64,000 nucleotides of DNA from Lachnospiraceae bacterium (GCA_017617545.1 JAFZVZ010000006.1:69918-133917), one strand, 5' to 3'; shown: positions 25,300-34,363, counted from the stretch's first letter. The notes: generated by a model not told the origin, from the letters alone. Numbers and translations: made by a program.

Positions 25300-26649
25300 T
25301 CACTGTCCGCGGTTGCCCTCGAGGTTCGCAAACTTCGTCTGCTCACCGATCCACGCAAGCTTCACCGTACCGGTGGAACCGTTTCTCTGCTTACCGATGA
25401 TCACTTCTGTGATGCCCGGCTCCTTGCATTTTTCTTTCGTATAATACTCGTCGCGGTACAGGAACATAACAACGTCGGCATCCTGCTCGATGGCGCCGGA
25501 TTCACGAAGGTCCGACAGCACCGGGCGCTTGTCGTCACGGCTGTCCGGCTGACGCGAGAGCTGCGACAGAGCGATGACCGGGCAGTCGAGCTCACGCGCG
25601 AGTGCCTTGAGGGAACGGCTGATCTCCGAGATTTCGTTCTGACGGGACTCGCTGCGGCGCGGGCCCTTCGACTCCATCAACTGAAGGTAGTCGATCATGA
25701 CGAGCTGAATGTTGTGGTCCAGCTTCAGTCTGCGGCACTTCGAGCGCACCTCCTGCACCGAAGCACCGGGCACTTCCTCGATATACAGCGGCGCCTCGCC
25801 GACACGGCGCGCGGCCATCATCATATCTTCCCAGTCGTGGTCCTCGAGCTTACCGGTTCTGATCTTCTGGAGGTTCACTCCGGAATCGAGCGCCAGAATA
25901 CGGTTGGTAAGCTGTACGGAACTCATTTCGAGACTGAAGATCGCGGTGGGCACATGCTTGCGCACCGCAATATTTTCCGCGAGATTCAACGCGAACGCGG
26001 TCTTTCCCATGGAGGGACGAGCCGCGATCAGGATCAGATCCGACGGCTGAAGTCCTGCCGTGCGGTAGTCGAGGTCGAAAAATCCTGTCGGAATACCCGT
26101 TGTCTGTCCGCCGCTCTTGGCGGCCTTCTCGATGTTGTTGAGCGCCTCGACGACGATCCGGCTGATCGGCATCGTCTCCGCTGCCTGTCCCTCTTGGAAA
26201 AGGCGGAACATCTGCTCCTCCGCGTGTCCGAACAGCTCGTCCACCGGCTCCTCTTCCTTGTAGCACTCAGCAGCGAGCTTGTCGCTCATGCGGATAAAGC
26301 GGCGCAGGCGGGATTTGTCGCGCACGATGGCGGCATAATCCGCGGTGTTGGCCGACGAAGGCACTCCGTTCATAAGTTCCAGCATATATTCCGGCGAACA
26401 CTGCGCGTCCGGCACATGTCTTGCGCGCATGCGCTCCTGCACCGTCACTTCATCGGTCTCCAGACCCTGCTGGTTCATCTCAACAAGCACATCGAAGTAA
26501 ATCCCCAGTGTGCTGTCGTAAAAATCTTCACCTGTAATAATCCCGGTAACGATACCGATCGCTTCCTTGTCCAACAGCATGGACCCGATGACCGACCGTT
26601 CCGCTTCGAGGTTGTGAGGCATGCCTTTGCGGCTTACCGATTCTTCCAT
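25300..26649 (-). CDS. dnaB: Replicative DNA helicase DnaB
   Basis: A 449-residue hexameric helicase that unwinds DNA at the replication fork. The N-terminal domain (about 1-115) begins with PHNLEAERSVIGSMLL, the typical DnaB start. The RecA-like domain shows Walker A ARPSMGKTAFA (about 210), IFSLEMS, Walker B MIDYLQLM and SQLSR. The C-terminal segment SGAIEQDADVVMFLYRDEYY is complete. It is the third gene of gdpP-rplI-dnaB, 80 bases after rplI, the standard order in Bacillota. Confidence 0.98.
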   Translation of the reverse strand: MEESVSRKGMPHNLEAERSVIGSMLLDKEAIGIVTGIITGEDFYDSTLGIYFDVLVEMNQQGLETDEVTVQERMRARHVPDAQCSPEYMLELMNGVPSSANTADYAAIVRDKSRLRRFIRMSDKLAAECYKEEEPVDELFGHAEEQMFRLFQEGQAAETMPISRIVVEALNNIEKAAKSGGQTTGIPTGFFDLDYRTAGLQPSDLILIAARPSMGKTAFALNLAENIAVRKHVPTAIFSLEMSSVQLTNRILALDSGVNLQKIRTGKLEDHDWEDMMMAARRVGEAPLYIEEVPGASVQEVRSKCRRLKLDHNIQLVMIDYLQLMESKGPRRSESRQNEISEISRSLKALARELDCPVIALSQLSRQPDSRDDKRPVLSDLRESGAIEQDADVVMFLYRDEYYTKEKCKEPGITEVIIGKQRNGSTGTVKLAWIGEQTKFANLEGNRGQ

Positions 26650-26729
26650 TCAATTCCACTCCGTGAGAAAAATCCGTCCGGCAGCGCCCCGCTCATTCGC
26701 CGTGCGCCGTCGGACACCTCCGTTCCGTA

Positions 26730-27179
26730 TTATCGGACACCTTCCACCTTGACTTCCAGCTCCGCGCTCACCTGAGGGTGAAGGCGGATCGCCGCATGAA
26801 CGACACCCTCATTCTTGATGGCGATCGGAAGCGTGATCTTCTTCTTGTCGATCTCAAGACCAAGCTGCTCCTTGATGGCCTCGCTGATCTCCTTCACGGA
26901 AACCGAGCCGAACACGCGGCCGTTCTCGCCGATCTTGATCGGCACCGTGACCGACTTGCCCTCGAACTGCGCCGCGAGCTGCTGCGCTGCCTCGAGCACC
27001 TCCTGCTCGTGCTTCGCCTCCGCTGCCTTCTGCAGCTTCAGATCGTTGAGGTTCTTCGGCGTTGCCTCCAACGCGAGCTTCTTCGGGAACAGGAAGTTGC
27101 GCGCATAACCGTCACTCGCCTTCACTACCTGACCCTTCTTGCCGAGAGCCTTGACATCCTGTAACAAAATGACATCCAT
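26730..27179 (-). CDS. rplI: 50S ribosomal protein L9
   Basis: A 149-residue protein with the L9 start [19 protein letters not shown] and [13 protein letters not shown], the long connecting helix, and the C-terminal domain ([17 protein letters not shown]). It binds 23S rRNA. AGGAGG precedes the start. It lies between gdpP and dnaB. Confidence 0.98.
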   Translation of the reverse strand: MDVILLQDVKALGKKGQVVKASDGYARNFLFPKKLALEATPKNLNDLKLQKAAEAKHEQEVLEAAQQLAAQFEGKSVTVPIKIGENGRVFGSVSVKEISEAIKEQLGLEIDKKKITLPIAIKNEGVVHAAIRLHPQVSAELEVKVEGVR

Positions 27180-27270
27180 CTATCGTTTCCTCCTGAAATT
27201 CTGAGTATCGGGAACCTTGCTCCCCCGTGATCCGACCCCTGCGATCCGGGTCGGTGTGTTTCGGAAAATC

Positions 27271-29325
27271 CTACTTAAGTTCCCCGTTTTGTTTCATCTG
27301 GCTCAGCACGTTCTTCACCTGCTGCATCGCTTCCGCGATGGACACGCCGGAAAGCTGGGCACCGGCAACCGTCATGTGACCGCCGCCGCCGAATTTCTCC
27401 ATCACAAGCTGCACGTTCAGCTCGTCGATGGAACGCGCGCTGACGTACACCTGGTTCTGGAACATCGTGAACACGAACGACGCCTTCACGCCGTCGATCT
27501 CCATCAGCTCGTTCGCGACCTGCGCGCCGAGCACGTTGGGCGATTCCAGTCCCTCACCGTTGCACTCCGCAAACGCGTAGTCGTTCAAATACATCTCCAT
27601 GCCCGCGATCGCCTTCGCGCGCGCCATGTACTCCTTCTTGTCGGAGCGGAACGCCTTGCGGATACGCGTGACCTCCGCACCGTTGCGGCGCAGGTACGCT
27701 GCCGCTTCAAAGGTGCGCACACCGGTCTTGGTGAGGAAGTTGTTCGTGTCGATCATGATGCCTGCGTACATCGCCTCCGCCTCGATCGGGCGAAGCTTCA
27801 GACCCTCGCCGATGTACTGCAGGATCTCCGCGACAAGCTCACACGCCGAGGATGCGTACGGCTCCACGTAGGAGAGCGCTGCGTCGTCTACGGAGTCCGT
27901 CGTCTTGCGGTGGTGGTCCAGAACGATGACCTGCTTGATGCGGTCGTACAGCTCCGGGCACTCCGTGTAGCTCGGACGGTTCACGTCCACGATGACGAGG
28001 AGGTCGTCCTCCTTCGCCAGCTCCCTCGCGCGGAACGCGCTGATGAACATGGTCGGCTCGTACTCCGGGTTGTTCAGGAAATTGCTGACGGTCGGACGCA
28101 CCGCGTTGCCGACTTCGTTCAGCACGATATACGCGTTCTTGTTGCAGTGCTTGACGATGCGGTACACACCGATCGCGGCGCCGATCGCGTCGACGTCGGG
28201 GTTCGCGTGACCCATGATGAAGACATTTTCCTTCGCCTCCACGAGCTCCTTCAGAGCGTGCGCCTTGACACGGGCACGCACACGGGTGTTCTTCTCGATG
28301 GACTCGCTCTTGCCGCCGAAGTACGTGATCATCTCGCCGTCGCGGACAACCGCCTGGTCGCCGCCTCGTCCGAGCGCGAGATCCATCGCCGCGCGGGCAC
28401 TCTCGTATCCTTCCTCGTAGCTCTTCGCGTTGACGCCGAGACCGATACTGATCGTCAGGCCGACTTCGCTCGGACCGCCGATGTTGACGGAACGGACGTC
28501 ATAGAGGATGGAGAATCTGTCATCCTGCAGCCACTGCAGGTAACGGTTCTGGAAGATAAAGAAGTACTTATCCTTCTCGAGCTTACGAATGACCGCGTCG
28601 ATCCCGTTCATGTAGGTCGTGATCTTCCGGTCGATGAGCGCCGTCAGAAGCGAACGCTTCACTTCCTCGTAGCTGTCGAGCACTTCATCGTAGTTATCGA
28701 TGTACAAAAGGCCGAACACAAGGCGGCTGTCGTAGTTCTCCTGGCGGAGAGCCGTCACTTCCGTCTCATCGTACAGAAACGCCGAGACGGTTCTCGTGAG
28801 CTTCACGCCCGCGCCGCGCGAGATGCGCTTCAGCTGCGCGTCAAACTCCGGTGTCTCCTGCGTGCGCATCACGATCTTGTATACCTTGTTGTTGATCCGC
28901 GCGCGGTACGTACGCTCGTCCGAATCATGCTTCGGCAGCGTGTACGCCTTGACATCCGGGATCAGGTCGCGGAAGTTCATTCCGACGCCCTTCTTGCCGC
29001 ACACGATGGAAAATGTCTTGTTGCACCACAGCACTTCGCTGTCGCCGTCAAGCACCGCGAACGGGACATCCATCTCCGTCAGCAGCTTGCTCTCGACCTC
29101 ATCGTATGCCGTGGAAAATGCGATATAATCCCGCAATATCCGCTTCCGGCGCAGCAACAGCATCACCAGCGCCGCGGCAAAATACAGCAGCGTGGCTCCG
29201 ATCCCGATTGCCGCCGCCTTACGGCTGACAAACAGCAGGGCCACATCCGTGATCAGCCACAGAGCGGTGAGCAGGATCGGCCACAGCATATAGGTAATCA
29301 ATTTTCCGCCAGCGTTTTTCTTCAT
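27271..29325 (-). CDS. gdpP: Cyclic-di-AMP phosphodiesterase GdpP
   Basis: A 684-residue membrane enzyme that hydrolyses c-di-AMP, controlling cell-wall and osmotic balance. It has two N-terminal membrane spans (about 10-55), a PAS-like region (about 80-150), a degenerate GGDEF domain (about 170-300), and DHH/DHHA1 domains with GHANPDVDAIGA, VDVNRPSY, VLDHHRK and GGGGHMTVAGAQ. The start at 29325 follows GGGGAAAGGA; an ATG six codons earlier is possible. It is the first gene of the gdpP-rplI-dnaB operon, with its own promoter at 29376-29404. Confidence 0.95.
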   Translation of the reverse strand: MKKNAGGKLITYMLWPILLTALWLITDVALLFVSRKAAAIGIGATLLYFAAALVMLLLRRKRILRDYIAFSTAYDEVESKLLTEMDVPFAVLDGDSEVLWCNKTFSIVCGKKGVGMNFRDLIPDVKAYTLPKHDSDERTYRARINNKVYKIVMRTQETPEFDAQLKRISRGAGVKLTRTVSAFLYDETEVTALRQENYDSRLVFGLLYIDNYDEVLDSYEEVKRSLLTALIDRKITTYMNGIDAVIRKLEKDKYFFIFQNRYLQWLQDDRFSILYDVRSVNIGGPSEVGLTISIGLGVNAKSYEEGYESARAAMDLALGRGGDQAVVRDGEMITYFGGKSESIEKNTRVRARVKAHALKELVEAKENVFIMGHANPDVDAIGAAIGVYRIVKHCNKNAYIVLNEVGNAVRPTVSNFLNNPEYEPTMFISAFRARELAKEDDLLVIVDVNRPSYTECPELYDRIKQVIVLDHHRKTTDSVDDAALSYVEPYASSACELVAEILQYIGEGLKLRPIEAEAMYAGIMIDTNNFLTKTGVRTFEAAAYLRRNGAEVTRIRKAFRSDKKEYMARAKAIAGMEMYLNDYAFAECNGEGLESPNVLGAQVANELMEIDGVKASFVFTMFQNQVYVSARSIDELNVQLVMEKFGGGGHMTVAGAQLSGVSIAEAMQQVKNVLSQMKQNGELK

Positions 29326-29375
29326 ACCGTATCCTTTCCCCAAAACTTAACACTCCCCCATGTAACCATACGGAT

Positions 29376-29404
29376 ATAGTACCACAAAGCAAACGCAATA
29401 GCAA
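29376..29404 (-). promoter_or_regulatory. Promoter of gdpP-rplI-dnaB
   Basis: TTGCTA (29399-29404), 17 bases, TACTAT (29376-29381) with extended -10 TGTGG just before it. Confidence 0.75.
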
Positions 29405-29406
29405 AC

Positions 29407-29448
29407 GAAAAAGAATCCGGTCCGAACGCTTTCGCATCCGAACCGGAC
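29407..29448 (-). terminator. Terminator of the rpsF-ssb-rpsR operon
   Basis: Minus-strand stem of fifteen pairs (29434-29448 with 29415-29429, some G-T) closed by a GAAA tetraloop and followed by TCTTTTT. It lies 20 bases after rpsR and just before the gdpP promoter. Confidence 0.92.
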
Positions 29449-29467
29449 CCCGATGTTTCGTATGAAA

Positions 29468-29740
29468 TTACTCTACCGTGTAAGGCAGAAGTGCGATGTG
29501 GCGGGCTCTCTTCACGGAAGTCGTGAGAAGGCGCTGATGCTTAGCGCAGGTACCCGTGATTCTTCTGGGAAGGATCTTGCCTCTCTCGGAGATGAATCTC
29601 GAGAGGGACTTCACATCTCTGTATACGGTGAACTCATCGTAAGGCTCCGTGCAGAATGCGCAAACCTTCTTCTTTCTGCGGATCGGTCTCTTTCTCGGAG
29701 CTTCGCTGCGCTCGCCCTTATCGGTTTTATTAAAAGCCAT
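29468..29740 (-). CDS. rpsR: 30S ribosomal protein S18
   Basis: A 90-residue protein with the S18 pattern: basic N-terminus, [27 protein letters not shown], and CAKHQR. The CAFC pair together with CAKH could bind zinc, as in the C+ forms of S18. AGGAGG precedes the ATG. It is the last gene of rpsF-ssb-rpsR; S18 pairs with S6 in the 30S platform. Confidence 0.98.
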   Translation of the reverse strand: MAFNKTDKGERSEAPRKRPIRRKKKVCAFCTEPYDEFTVYRDVKSLSRFISERGKILPRRITGTCAKHQRLLTTSVKRARHIALLPYTVE

Positions 29741-29817
29741 GGTGTTACCTCCTGTTCGATTGCGTCAGGCATACGCTGCCCGACCGTGTTACGGATGGCG
29801 CATGCGCGCCCCGCGTG

Positions 29818-30246
29818 TCAGATAAACGGCAGATCTTCCTCGATGCCGTCGTTGATCTCAACAAACCCGTTGCCCGCATTCGCTGCGTCCGGTCTCGGCT
29901 GTGCAGCACTGCTGCCCGTCGAAGCGCCCGAAGCATTCTTGCTCTCCGCAAACTCCTGCTCGTCAACGATCACCTGCCAGGAATAGACCTTCTGTCCTTC
30001 CTTGTTGGTGTAATTATCGCTCTGGATACGTCCGGTGATCAGGATCTTAGTGCCCTGACGGAAGTATTTATCAGCAAATTCCGCGCTCTTTCCGAACGCC
30101 GTGCAGTTAAAGAAATCTGCCTCCGGCTCACCTTCTCTGCGGAATCTGCGGTCCACGGCAAGCGAGTACCGGCAGATCGAGGTGGATCCGGAATTTCTCA
30201 TCTCAGGGTCTCTCGTGAGACGACCCATCAAAATAATCTTGTTCAT
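29818..30246 (-). CDS. ssb: Single-stranded DNA-binding protein
   Basis: A 142-residue SSB. The OB fold starts MNKIILMGRLTRDPEMR, continues with FFNCTAFGKSAEFADKYF and GRIQSDNY. A Ser/Ala/Asn linker leads to the acidic tip EEDLPFI, which recruits partner proteins. It protects single-stranded DNA in replication and repair. It lies 13 bases after rpsF. Confidence 0.98.
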   Translation of the reverse strand: MNKIILMGRLTRDPEMRNSGSTSICRYSLAVDRRFRREGEPEADFFNCTAFGKSAEFADKYFRQGTKILITGRIQSDNYTNKEGQKVYSWQVIVDEQEFAESKNASGASTGSSAAQPRPDAANAGNGFVEINDGIEEDLPFI

Positions 30247-30259
30247 AAAGGATTCCTCC

Positions 30260-30550
30260 TTACTCCTCTTCGCGACTTACGCAAAGATACCGAAGAACGT
30301 TATCCATGATTCTCATGCGATGTTCGATCTCGGCCGGAGCCGTGGTTTCTGCTTCGAACTGTACGAAGTAGTAGAAACCCTCGTTCATCTTCTGGATTTC
30401 GTACGCCAGATGCTTCTTGCCGCCGTCGATCACTTCCGTGATCACGCCGCCGAATCTCTCGATAAGCGCTTTTACCTTACCGAGGACTTCTTCTCTGGCT
30501 TCGTCTTCGATTCTCGCATTCACAACTACCGCTAATTCGTATTTCTTCAT
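30260..30550 (-). CDS. rpsF: 30S ribosomal protein S6
   Basis: A 96-residue S6 (MKKYELAVVVNARIED, KKHLAYEIQKMNEGFYYFVQF, NVLRYL). The start at 30550 has AAAGGAGG eight bases before it; an ATG four codons earlier is unlikely. It heads the rpsF-ssb-rpsR operon. In many bacteria the S6:S18 complex binds the rpsF leader and represses it. Confidence 0.97.
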   Translation of the reverse strand: MKKYELAVVVNARIEDEAREEVLGKVKALIERFGGVITEVIDGGKKHLAYEIQKMNEGFYYFVQFEAETTAPAEIEHRMRIMDNVLRYLCVSREEE

Positions 30551-30570
30551 AGTTGCGTGCACCTCCTTTT

Positions 30571-30614
30571 GGTCTCTGGCCCTTGCCTAGACAAGAGCAA
30601 GGAAAATGGTCTCT
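30571..30614 (-). promoter_or_regulatory. Structured rpsF leader, possible S6:S18 autoregulatory site
   Basis: The leader contains the stem CCTTGC/GCAAGG (30581-30586 with 30597-30602) flanked by direct GGTCTCT copies (30571 and 30608, plus-strand reading). It sits where the S6:S18 motif lies in other bacteria. I could not match the conserved motif base by base. Confidence 0.35.
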
Positions 30615-30668
30615 CCGCCCCGCAAAATGCAGGGTTTCAAGGTAATGTGTAACATATCACGGATTTGC

Positions 30669-30697
30669 ATTGTACCATAGCTTCCCGTGAAATGCAA
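30669..30697 (-). promoter_or_regulatory. Promoter of rpsF-ssb-rpsR
   Basis: TTGCAT (30692-30697), 17 bases, TACAAT (30669-30674), with TGG before the -10 box. Confidence 0.85.
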
Positions 30698-30798
30698 GCG
30701 GTATTTTACACAAAATAACCGCTTTCAATTCTCCGAAACCGCACGGTTTTCGCGGTTTTGCGGAAAATCCTTCGTCAAAACGCCGAAGCGGTGACGTC

Positions 30799-31131
30799 TC
30801 ATTTGTTCAATGTGTCGTTTTCGGGCGTTTCTGCCGTGGTTTCCACTGTGGTTTCCACTGCATTTTCCGCTGCCTGCGCCGTCAGTTCCGCAGCCGGCTC
30901 CTCCGCCGCGCTGTCCCTCTTCGGCACGAGATCGAGCGGTTTGTAGGCAACGCCGTCGCGCATCAGAAGCCGCAGGTTCTTCTCCGCCAGCTTGCGCGGC
31001 ACCATGATCATGCGCCCGCACTTGAGGCACTGCAGCCGGAAATCCATTCCCACACGGTGCACCTCCCACTCGTTGCCTCCGCAGGGATGCCCCTTCTTCA
31101 TCCGTAAAATATCGCCAAGCCGTATATCCAT
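30799..31131 (-). CDS. DUF951 protein
   Basis: A 110-residue protein. Residues 1-70 match DUF951 (MDIRLGDILRMKKGHPCGGN, EVHRVGMDFRLQCLKCGR), a small fold with CxxC and a further cysteine that may bind metal. The tail from about 72 is Glu/Ala/Thr-rich and probably disordered. In Bacillota this gene often sits next to ychF and rpsF, as here next to rpsF. Its function is unknown. GGGAGG precedes the ATG. Confidence 0.88.
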   Translation of the reverse strand: MDIRLGDILRMKKGHPCGGNEWEVHRVGMDFRLQCLKCGRMIMVPRKLAEKNLRLLMRDGVAYKPLDLVPKRDSAAEEPAAELTAQAAENAVETTVETTAETPENDTLNK

Positions 31132-31328
31132 CGTAGTTCCTCCCGGATTAACTGTCCTTACTACAAAAGTACATCTATAAAGTAATCCTCAGAAAATGCT
31201 CCGCGCTTTTCCTCTTTAGTCTTCTTCTGTATTTATTCTGTATTTACTGCCCGTTATCATAGCACATTTTGCGGCACCGGTGCAACCGCAATCATTGTTT
31301 CGTATATGTCTTATGCGGGCGTTCGTTG

Positions 31329-31359
31329 AAAAAAACGGCGGTGCCGCCGGGGCACCGCC
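31329..31359 (-). terminator. Terminator after the acidic-tailed protein gene
   Basis: Minus strand GGCGGTGCC/GGCACCGCC, nine pairs, followed by a run of seven T. Confidence 0.9.
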
Positions 31360-31387
31360 ATAGTTTTTGTTCATGAGTAAATCCCAC

Positions 31388-32548
31388 TTAGACTTCTTCA
31401 TCTTCTTCCTCGTCTTCGTCAAAGTCTTCGTCGGTCTCGAGGTCTTCATCTTCGTCGAAGTCTTCGTCCTCGTCATCCTCGTCATCGTCGCGGCATTCAA
31501 GGATTGCGCCTGACAGATTGATCATCATTCCGTTGGCTGCGAGCTCAACGAGTTTGTCGAACTGCGACTTCTTGCGGATGACTGCCCCTGACAGATTCAG
31601 CGACCCTTTGGACCCGGTTCCGTTTCCGATACCGTCCGAGATCCCGTTTGCGATCGCGATGGCCTTGCGGACATTTTCCGGAATTCCGTCGGAAAATGAC
31701 ATCGCCTTGCGAAGTCCCTCGGGAATTTCAGAGAAGGATTTTTCGAACGCTGCCGTTTTCTCCGCCTCCAATGTCTGCGTGCGCTGCTCGCGCCACTGCT
31801 CGTAGGTGAGATCCTCAAGACCTGCGTACGCTTCGTTGTCCTTCGCGCGGAAGAACCGTGCAACCGCGTGCTGCGCGACAAACATGACTTTCCACTCGGT
31901 GCGGCTGTCCGTGCGGAATGGAAGCTCAAACACCCGGATCATGGTGTCCTGCTCGGGATCACGCTTGCTGATCACCGGCTGAAAACGGCTCTGCTTGATG
32001 CAATAGGTGTACCGCTCGTCCCACGCCTTCTGCCGTGCCGCCTCCTCGCGGAGACGCTCCGGATCGTCGTCGGCTCTGTGGTCGTTCGGATCCGCATCGG
32101 GAACCGCCGGGAAGATATTCACTAACGACTCTTCCCTGTTGTCATCGTTATGCCCCAAGGTCATTGCGAAGCGGAACACATAGTCCGTGTCCGGCTCAAG
32201 ACCCTTAAGCACCGTGATGATCTGCGTCCAGTTCCAGTTCCAGTCGCCGATCTCCCAGATTTCCTCATTGCCGTTCGGCGTTGTGACAAATCCGCGGAAT
32301 CCTCTGTTGACCTTGCAGGTTGCGTCAAATACAAAGTCTCTCGTGTTGAAATTGATTACTTTACTCATAGTTTCATCCTCCGTAGTATATACGGTCGATG
32401 CATGAGTATTCTTTAGACGTATCTCGCGGTCACTGACATACTCTGCCCGACCGTTTTTTAGAAGCCCCTTTGCCCGTTTCGGGTAAGTGGTGCCGATCCG
32501 TCTGCCGTCTACGTCCGTTACAATAATGTTTTTTTCTATGGGTATCAT
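31388..32548 (-). CDS. Conserved clostridial protein with YPKRAKGL motif and acidic tail
   Basis: A 386-residue cytosolic protein. The N-terminus (KNIIVTDVDGRRIGTTYPKR, then AKGLLKNGRAEYV) belongs to a conserved clostridial hypothetical family. The middle has RGFVTTPNGNEEIWEIGDWN and a charged helix with many Arg/Glu. Near 320-355 are two copies of a short motif, SLNLSGAVI and MINLSGAIL. The last 35 residues are almost only Asp and Glu. The ATG at 32548 has its GGGGG directly adjacent, a poor site, whereas an internal ATG at 32368 (MSKVINFNTRDF) has GGAGG nine bases before it; two products or a later start are possible. No function is known. Confidence 0.7.
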   Translation of the reverse strand: MIPIEKNIIVTDVDGRRIGTTYPKRAKGLLKNGRAEYVSDREIRLKNTHASTVYTTEDETMSKVINFNTRDFVFDATCKVNRGFRGFVTTPNGNEEIWEIGDWNWNWTQIITVLKGLEPDTDYVFRFAMTLGHNDDNREESLVNIFPAVPDADPNDHRADDDPERLREEAARQKAWDERYTYCIKQSRFQPVISKRDPEQDTMIRVFELPFRTDSRTEWKVMFVAQHAVARFFRAKDNEAYAGLEDLTYEQWREQRTQTLEAEKTAAFEKSFSEIPEGLRKAMSFSDGIPENVRKAIAIANGISDGIGNGTGSKGSLNLSGAVIRKKSQFDKLVELAANGMMINLSGAILECRDDDEDDEDEDFDEDEDLETDEDFDEDEEEDEEV

Positions 32549-32678
32549 CCCCCTTGCCGTTACGTGATGCAGTTATGACCTCTGTTTTTTGTAATGGGTG
32601 TCGTCCCCGGACCGGTCTGCCCGGCCTGTCAAATCCGTTATGTAAAATGCGGACAGCATATCGCGCTATCCGCCTTCT

Positions 32679-32707
32679 ATACTATAGGAAAATGCCTGTT
32701 TCGTCAA
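32679..32707 (-). promoter_or_regulatory. Promoter of the acidic-tailed protein gene
   Basis: TTGACG (32702-32707), 17 bases, TAGTAT (32679-32684). The window-wide motif CATTTTCC lies in the spacer. Confidence 0.8.
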
Positions 32708-32791
32708 TCATTTTCGCACCTGTTTCACCACGATCTTCGGTCCCGGTTCGCCGCGATCCCACTGCAATTCCGCCGCGCCCGCATCCTTTGA

Positions 32792-32821
32792 TTGACAAAT
32801 ACATACCTCTTAGATTACAAT
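32792..32821 (+). promoter_or_regulatory. Promoter of the plsC-like gene
   Basis: TTGACA (32792-32797), 18 bases, TACAAT (32816-32821). Confidence 0.82.
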
Positions 32822-32939
32822 ATGCAGAGTTAAAAACTACATCCTGCCGCGAAGCAAACTATACGGGCAGCATTTCCCTCCGCGGACAGCGATGACACCC
32901 TGACTCGGGTGGGAACGTTTTTAACGGAAAGGCTTTACC

Positions 32940-33761
32940 ATGGTTCGGTCATTTTTCGTAGTTTTATATATCTGCATCGGCGCCGTGATCTTCACGCCGA
33001 TGTGCCTGTTCCTTCTGCTGATCCGCCTGTTCTCGCGCAAACTCGCGTCGCGGATCGGTCAGCCGTTCGCCTGCGTTGCGGCATTCTGGCCGATCTTCCT
33101 GCTGTCCGGCGTGCGGCTCAAGGTCGAAGGGCGGGAGAACATCCCGAAGGGCACGGCAGTGTTGTTCGCGGGCAATCACCGCAGCATGTACGATATCCTC
33201 GCGGGCTATCTCGCGATCCCGTGGTCGCACAGCACCGCGTTCATCGCCAAATACGAAACCCGAAACGTTCCGTTCCTCAGCTGGTGGATGCGCGTTCTGG
33301 ACTGCAAATTCCTGAACCGCACCAACCCCAAGGAGGGTCTCAAGACCATCCAGGACGCGATCGAGGACAACAAAAAGGGCATTTCCATGTTCATCATGCC
33401 CGAGGGCACGCGCAACCACGATGACGGCGTGAAGCCGTTCAAGGCCGGAAGCCTCAAGATCTCGGAGCGCTCGGGTTGCCCGGTCGTACCGGTCGCCATG
33501 ATCGGCATGGACGATATCCTCGAGAAGCATTACCCGAAGATTCACGCCACACGCGTCACCGTCATCTTCGGCGAGCCGATCCCGACCGCGGACATGACGC
33601 GCGACGAGAAGGTTGCCCTGCCCGGCGTCGTGCGCGGACGCATCATCGACATGCTCACCGCACACGGAGTTCCGTGCCCGGATGACGCGGAGCCGAAGGA
33701 AGAAGCCGCGAAGCCGTCGGGGGACACCGCAAAGCCGAAGGAAACCGTCGCGAGACAGTGA
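32940..33761 (+). CDS. plsC: 1-acyl-sn-glycerol-3-phosphate acyltransferase (PlsC-like)
   Basis: A 273-residue membrane enzyme adding the second acyl chain to lysophosphatidic acid in phospholipid synthesis. It has an N-terminal membrane span (about 5-28), the acyltransferase motif NHRSMYD (about 79-85), a KYETRNVPFLSWWM segment, PEGTRN (about 155) and the C-terminal VVPVAMIG. The last 30 residues are Glu/Ala/Lys/Pro-rich and probably unstructured. AACGGAAAGG precedes the ATG. It has its own promoter and a long leader. Confidence 0.9.
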   Translation: MVRSFFVVLYICIGAVIFTPMCLFLLLIRLFSRKLASRIGQPFACVAAFWPIFLLSGVRLKVEGRENIPKGTAVLFAGNHRSMYDILAGYLAIPWSHSTAFIAKYETRNVPFLSWWMRVLDCKFLNRTNPKEGLKTIQDAIEDNKKGISMFIMPEGTRNHDDGVKPFKAGSLKISERSGCPVVPVAMIGMDDILEKHYPKIHATRVTVIFGEPIPTADMTRDEKVALPGVVRGRIIDMLTAHGVPCPDDAEPKEEAAKPSGDTAKPKETVARQ

Positions 33762-33771
33762 TCATTTTCCG

Positions 33772-33800
33772 TTGATTTCCCCTCCGTTCCGTGTTACAAT
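33772..33800 (+). promoter_or_regulatory. Promoter of the gene at 33884-34363
   Basis: TTGATT (33772-33777), 17 bases, TACAAT (33795-33800), directly after the plsC stop. Confidence 0.8.
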
Positions 33801-33883
33801 GTTCACGCTGTGTGGAGATTGTTCGGTTCGTGACACCACGGACGGATTGCATACAAGTACCAACAAGAAAGCAGGTATGTTCC

Positions 33884-34363
33884 ATGATTCAAACATCTCT
33901 CTTACCGCTTCTGTCGCTCAAGTGGCTCTGGATCACGCTGGCGATCATCGCGGTTGTTGTCATCGTTCTCTTCATCGTTCTGTCCATCGTCGGCAAGCGC
34001 CTCCAGGCGAAAAATGATGCCGCCATGGCCGAGATGAAAGCGTCTGCCCGCCCTGCCTCGATGCTCGTCATCGACAAGAAGCGGATGCCCCTGAAGGACG
34101 CCGGCTTCCCGCAGGTCGTGCTCGACAACACTCCGAAGTACGCTCGCCGTGCGAAGGTTCCGGTAGTCAAGGCCAAGATCGGTCCGCAGATCCTCTCGCT
34201 GATGTGCGACGACAAGATCTTCGATCTGATCCCCGTCAAGAAGGAATGCAAGGCGATGATCAGCGGTATCTACATTATGGAAGTCCGCGGCGTGCGCGGT
34301 GCTCTCCAGAAGGACGAGACGCCGAAGAAGCGCGGTCTGCTTGCCCGCCTTCGCGGCAAGTGA
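33884..34363 (+). CDS. One-pass membrane protein of unknown function
   Basis: A 159-residue protein with a membrane span (about 14-38, ITLAIIAVVVIVLFIVLSIV) and a compact basic cytosolic domain. Conspicuous stretches are MLVIDKKRMPLKDAGFPQVV, KAKIGPQILSLMCDDKIFDL and KKECKAMISGIYIMEVRG. I believe it is conserved in Lachnospiraceae but know no function. I chose the ATG at 33884 with AGCAGG eight bases before; an in-frame ATG at 33791 overlaps the promoter and is rejected. It has its own promoter and terminator. Confidence 0.75.
   Translation: MIQTSLLPLLSLKWLWITLAIIAVVVIVLFIVLSIVGKRLQAKNDAAMAEMKASARPASMLVIDKKRMPLKDAGFPQVVLDNTPKYARRAKVPVVKAKIGPQILSLMCDDKIFDLIPVKKECKAMISGIYIMEVRGVRGALQKDETPKKRGLLARLRGK

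Larger units (their letters stand above)
32549..32939. other. Divergent control region between the acidic-tailed protein and plsC
   Basis: 391 bases with two promoters facing apart (32679-32707 minus, 32792-32821 plus). The plus-strand leader of about 110 bases holds CTGCC/GGCAG and CACCC/GGGTG (about 32894-32909), the latter followed by TTTTT at 32917. That last element could act as a weak attenuator. I found no match to a known riboswitch. Confidence 0.5.

Noticed and set aside
27217-29379. Long open frame on the plus strand opposite gdpP
   Set aside because: gdpP domains are complete on the minus strand; the reverse frame runs over its promoter side and shows no family features.
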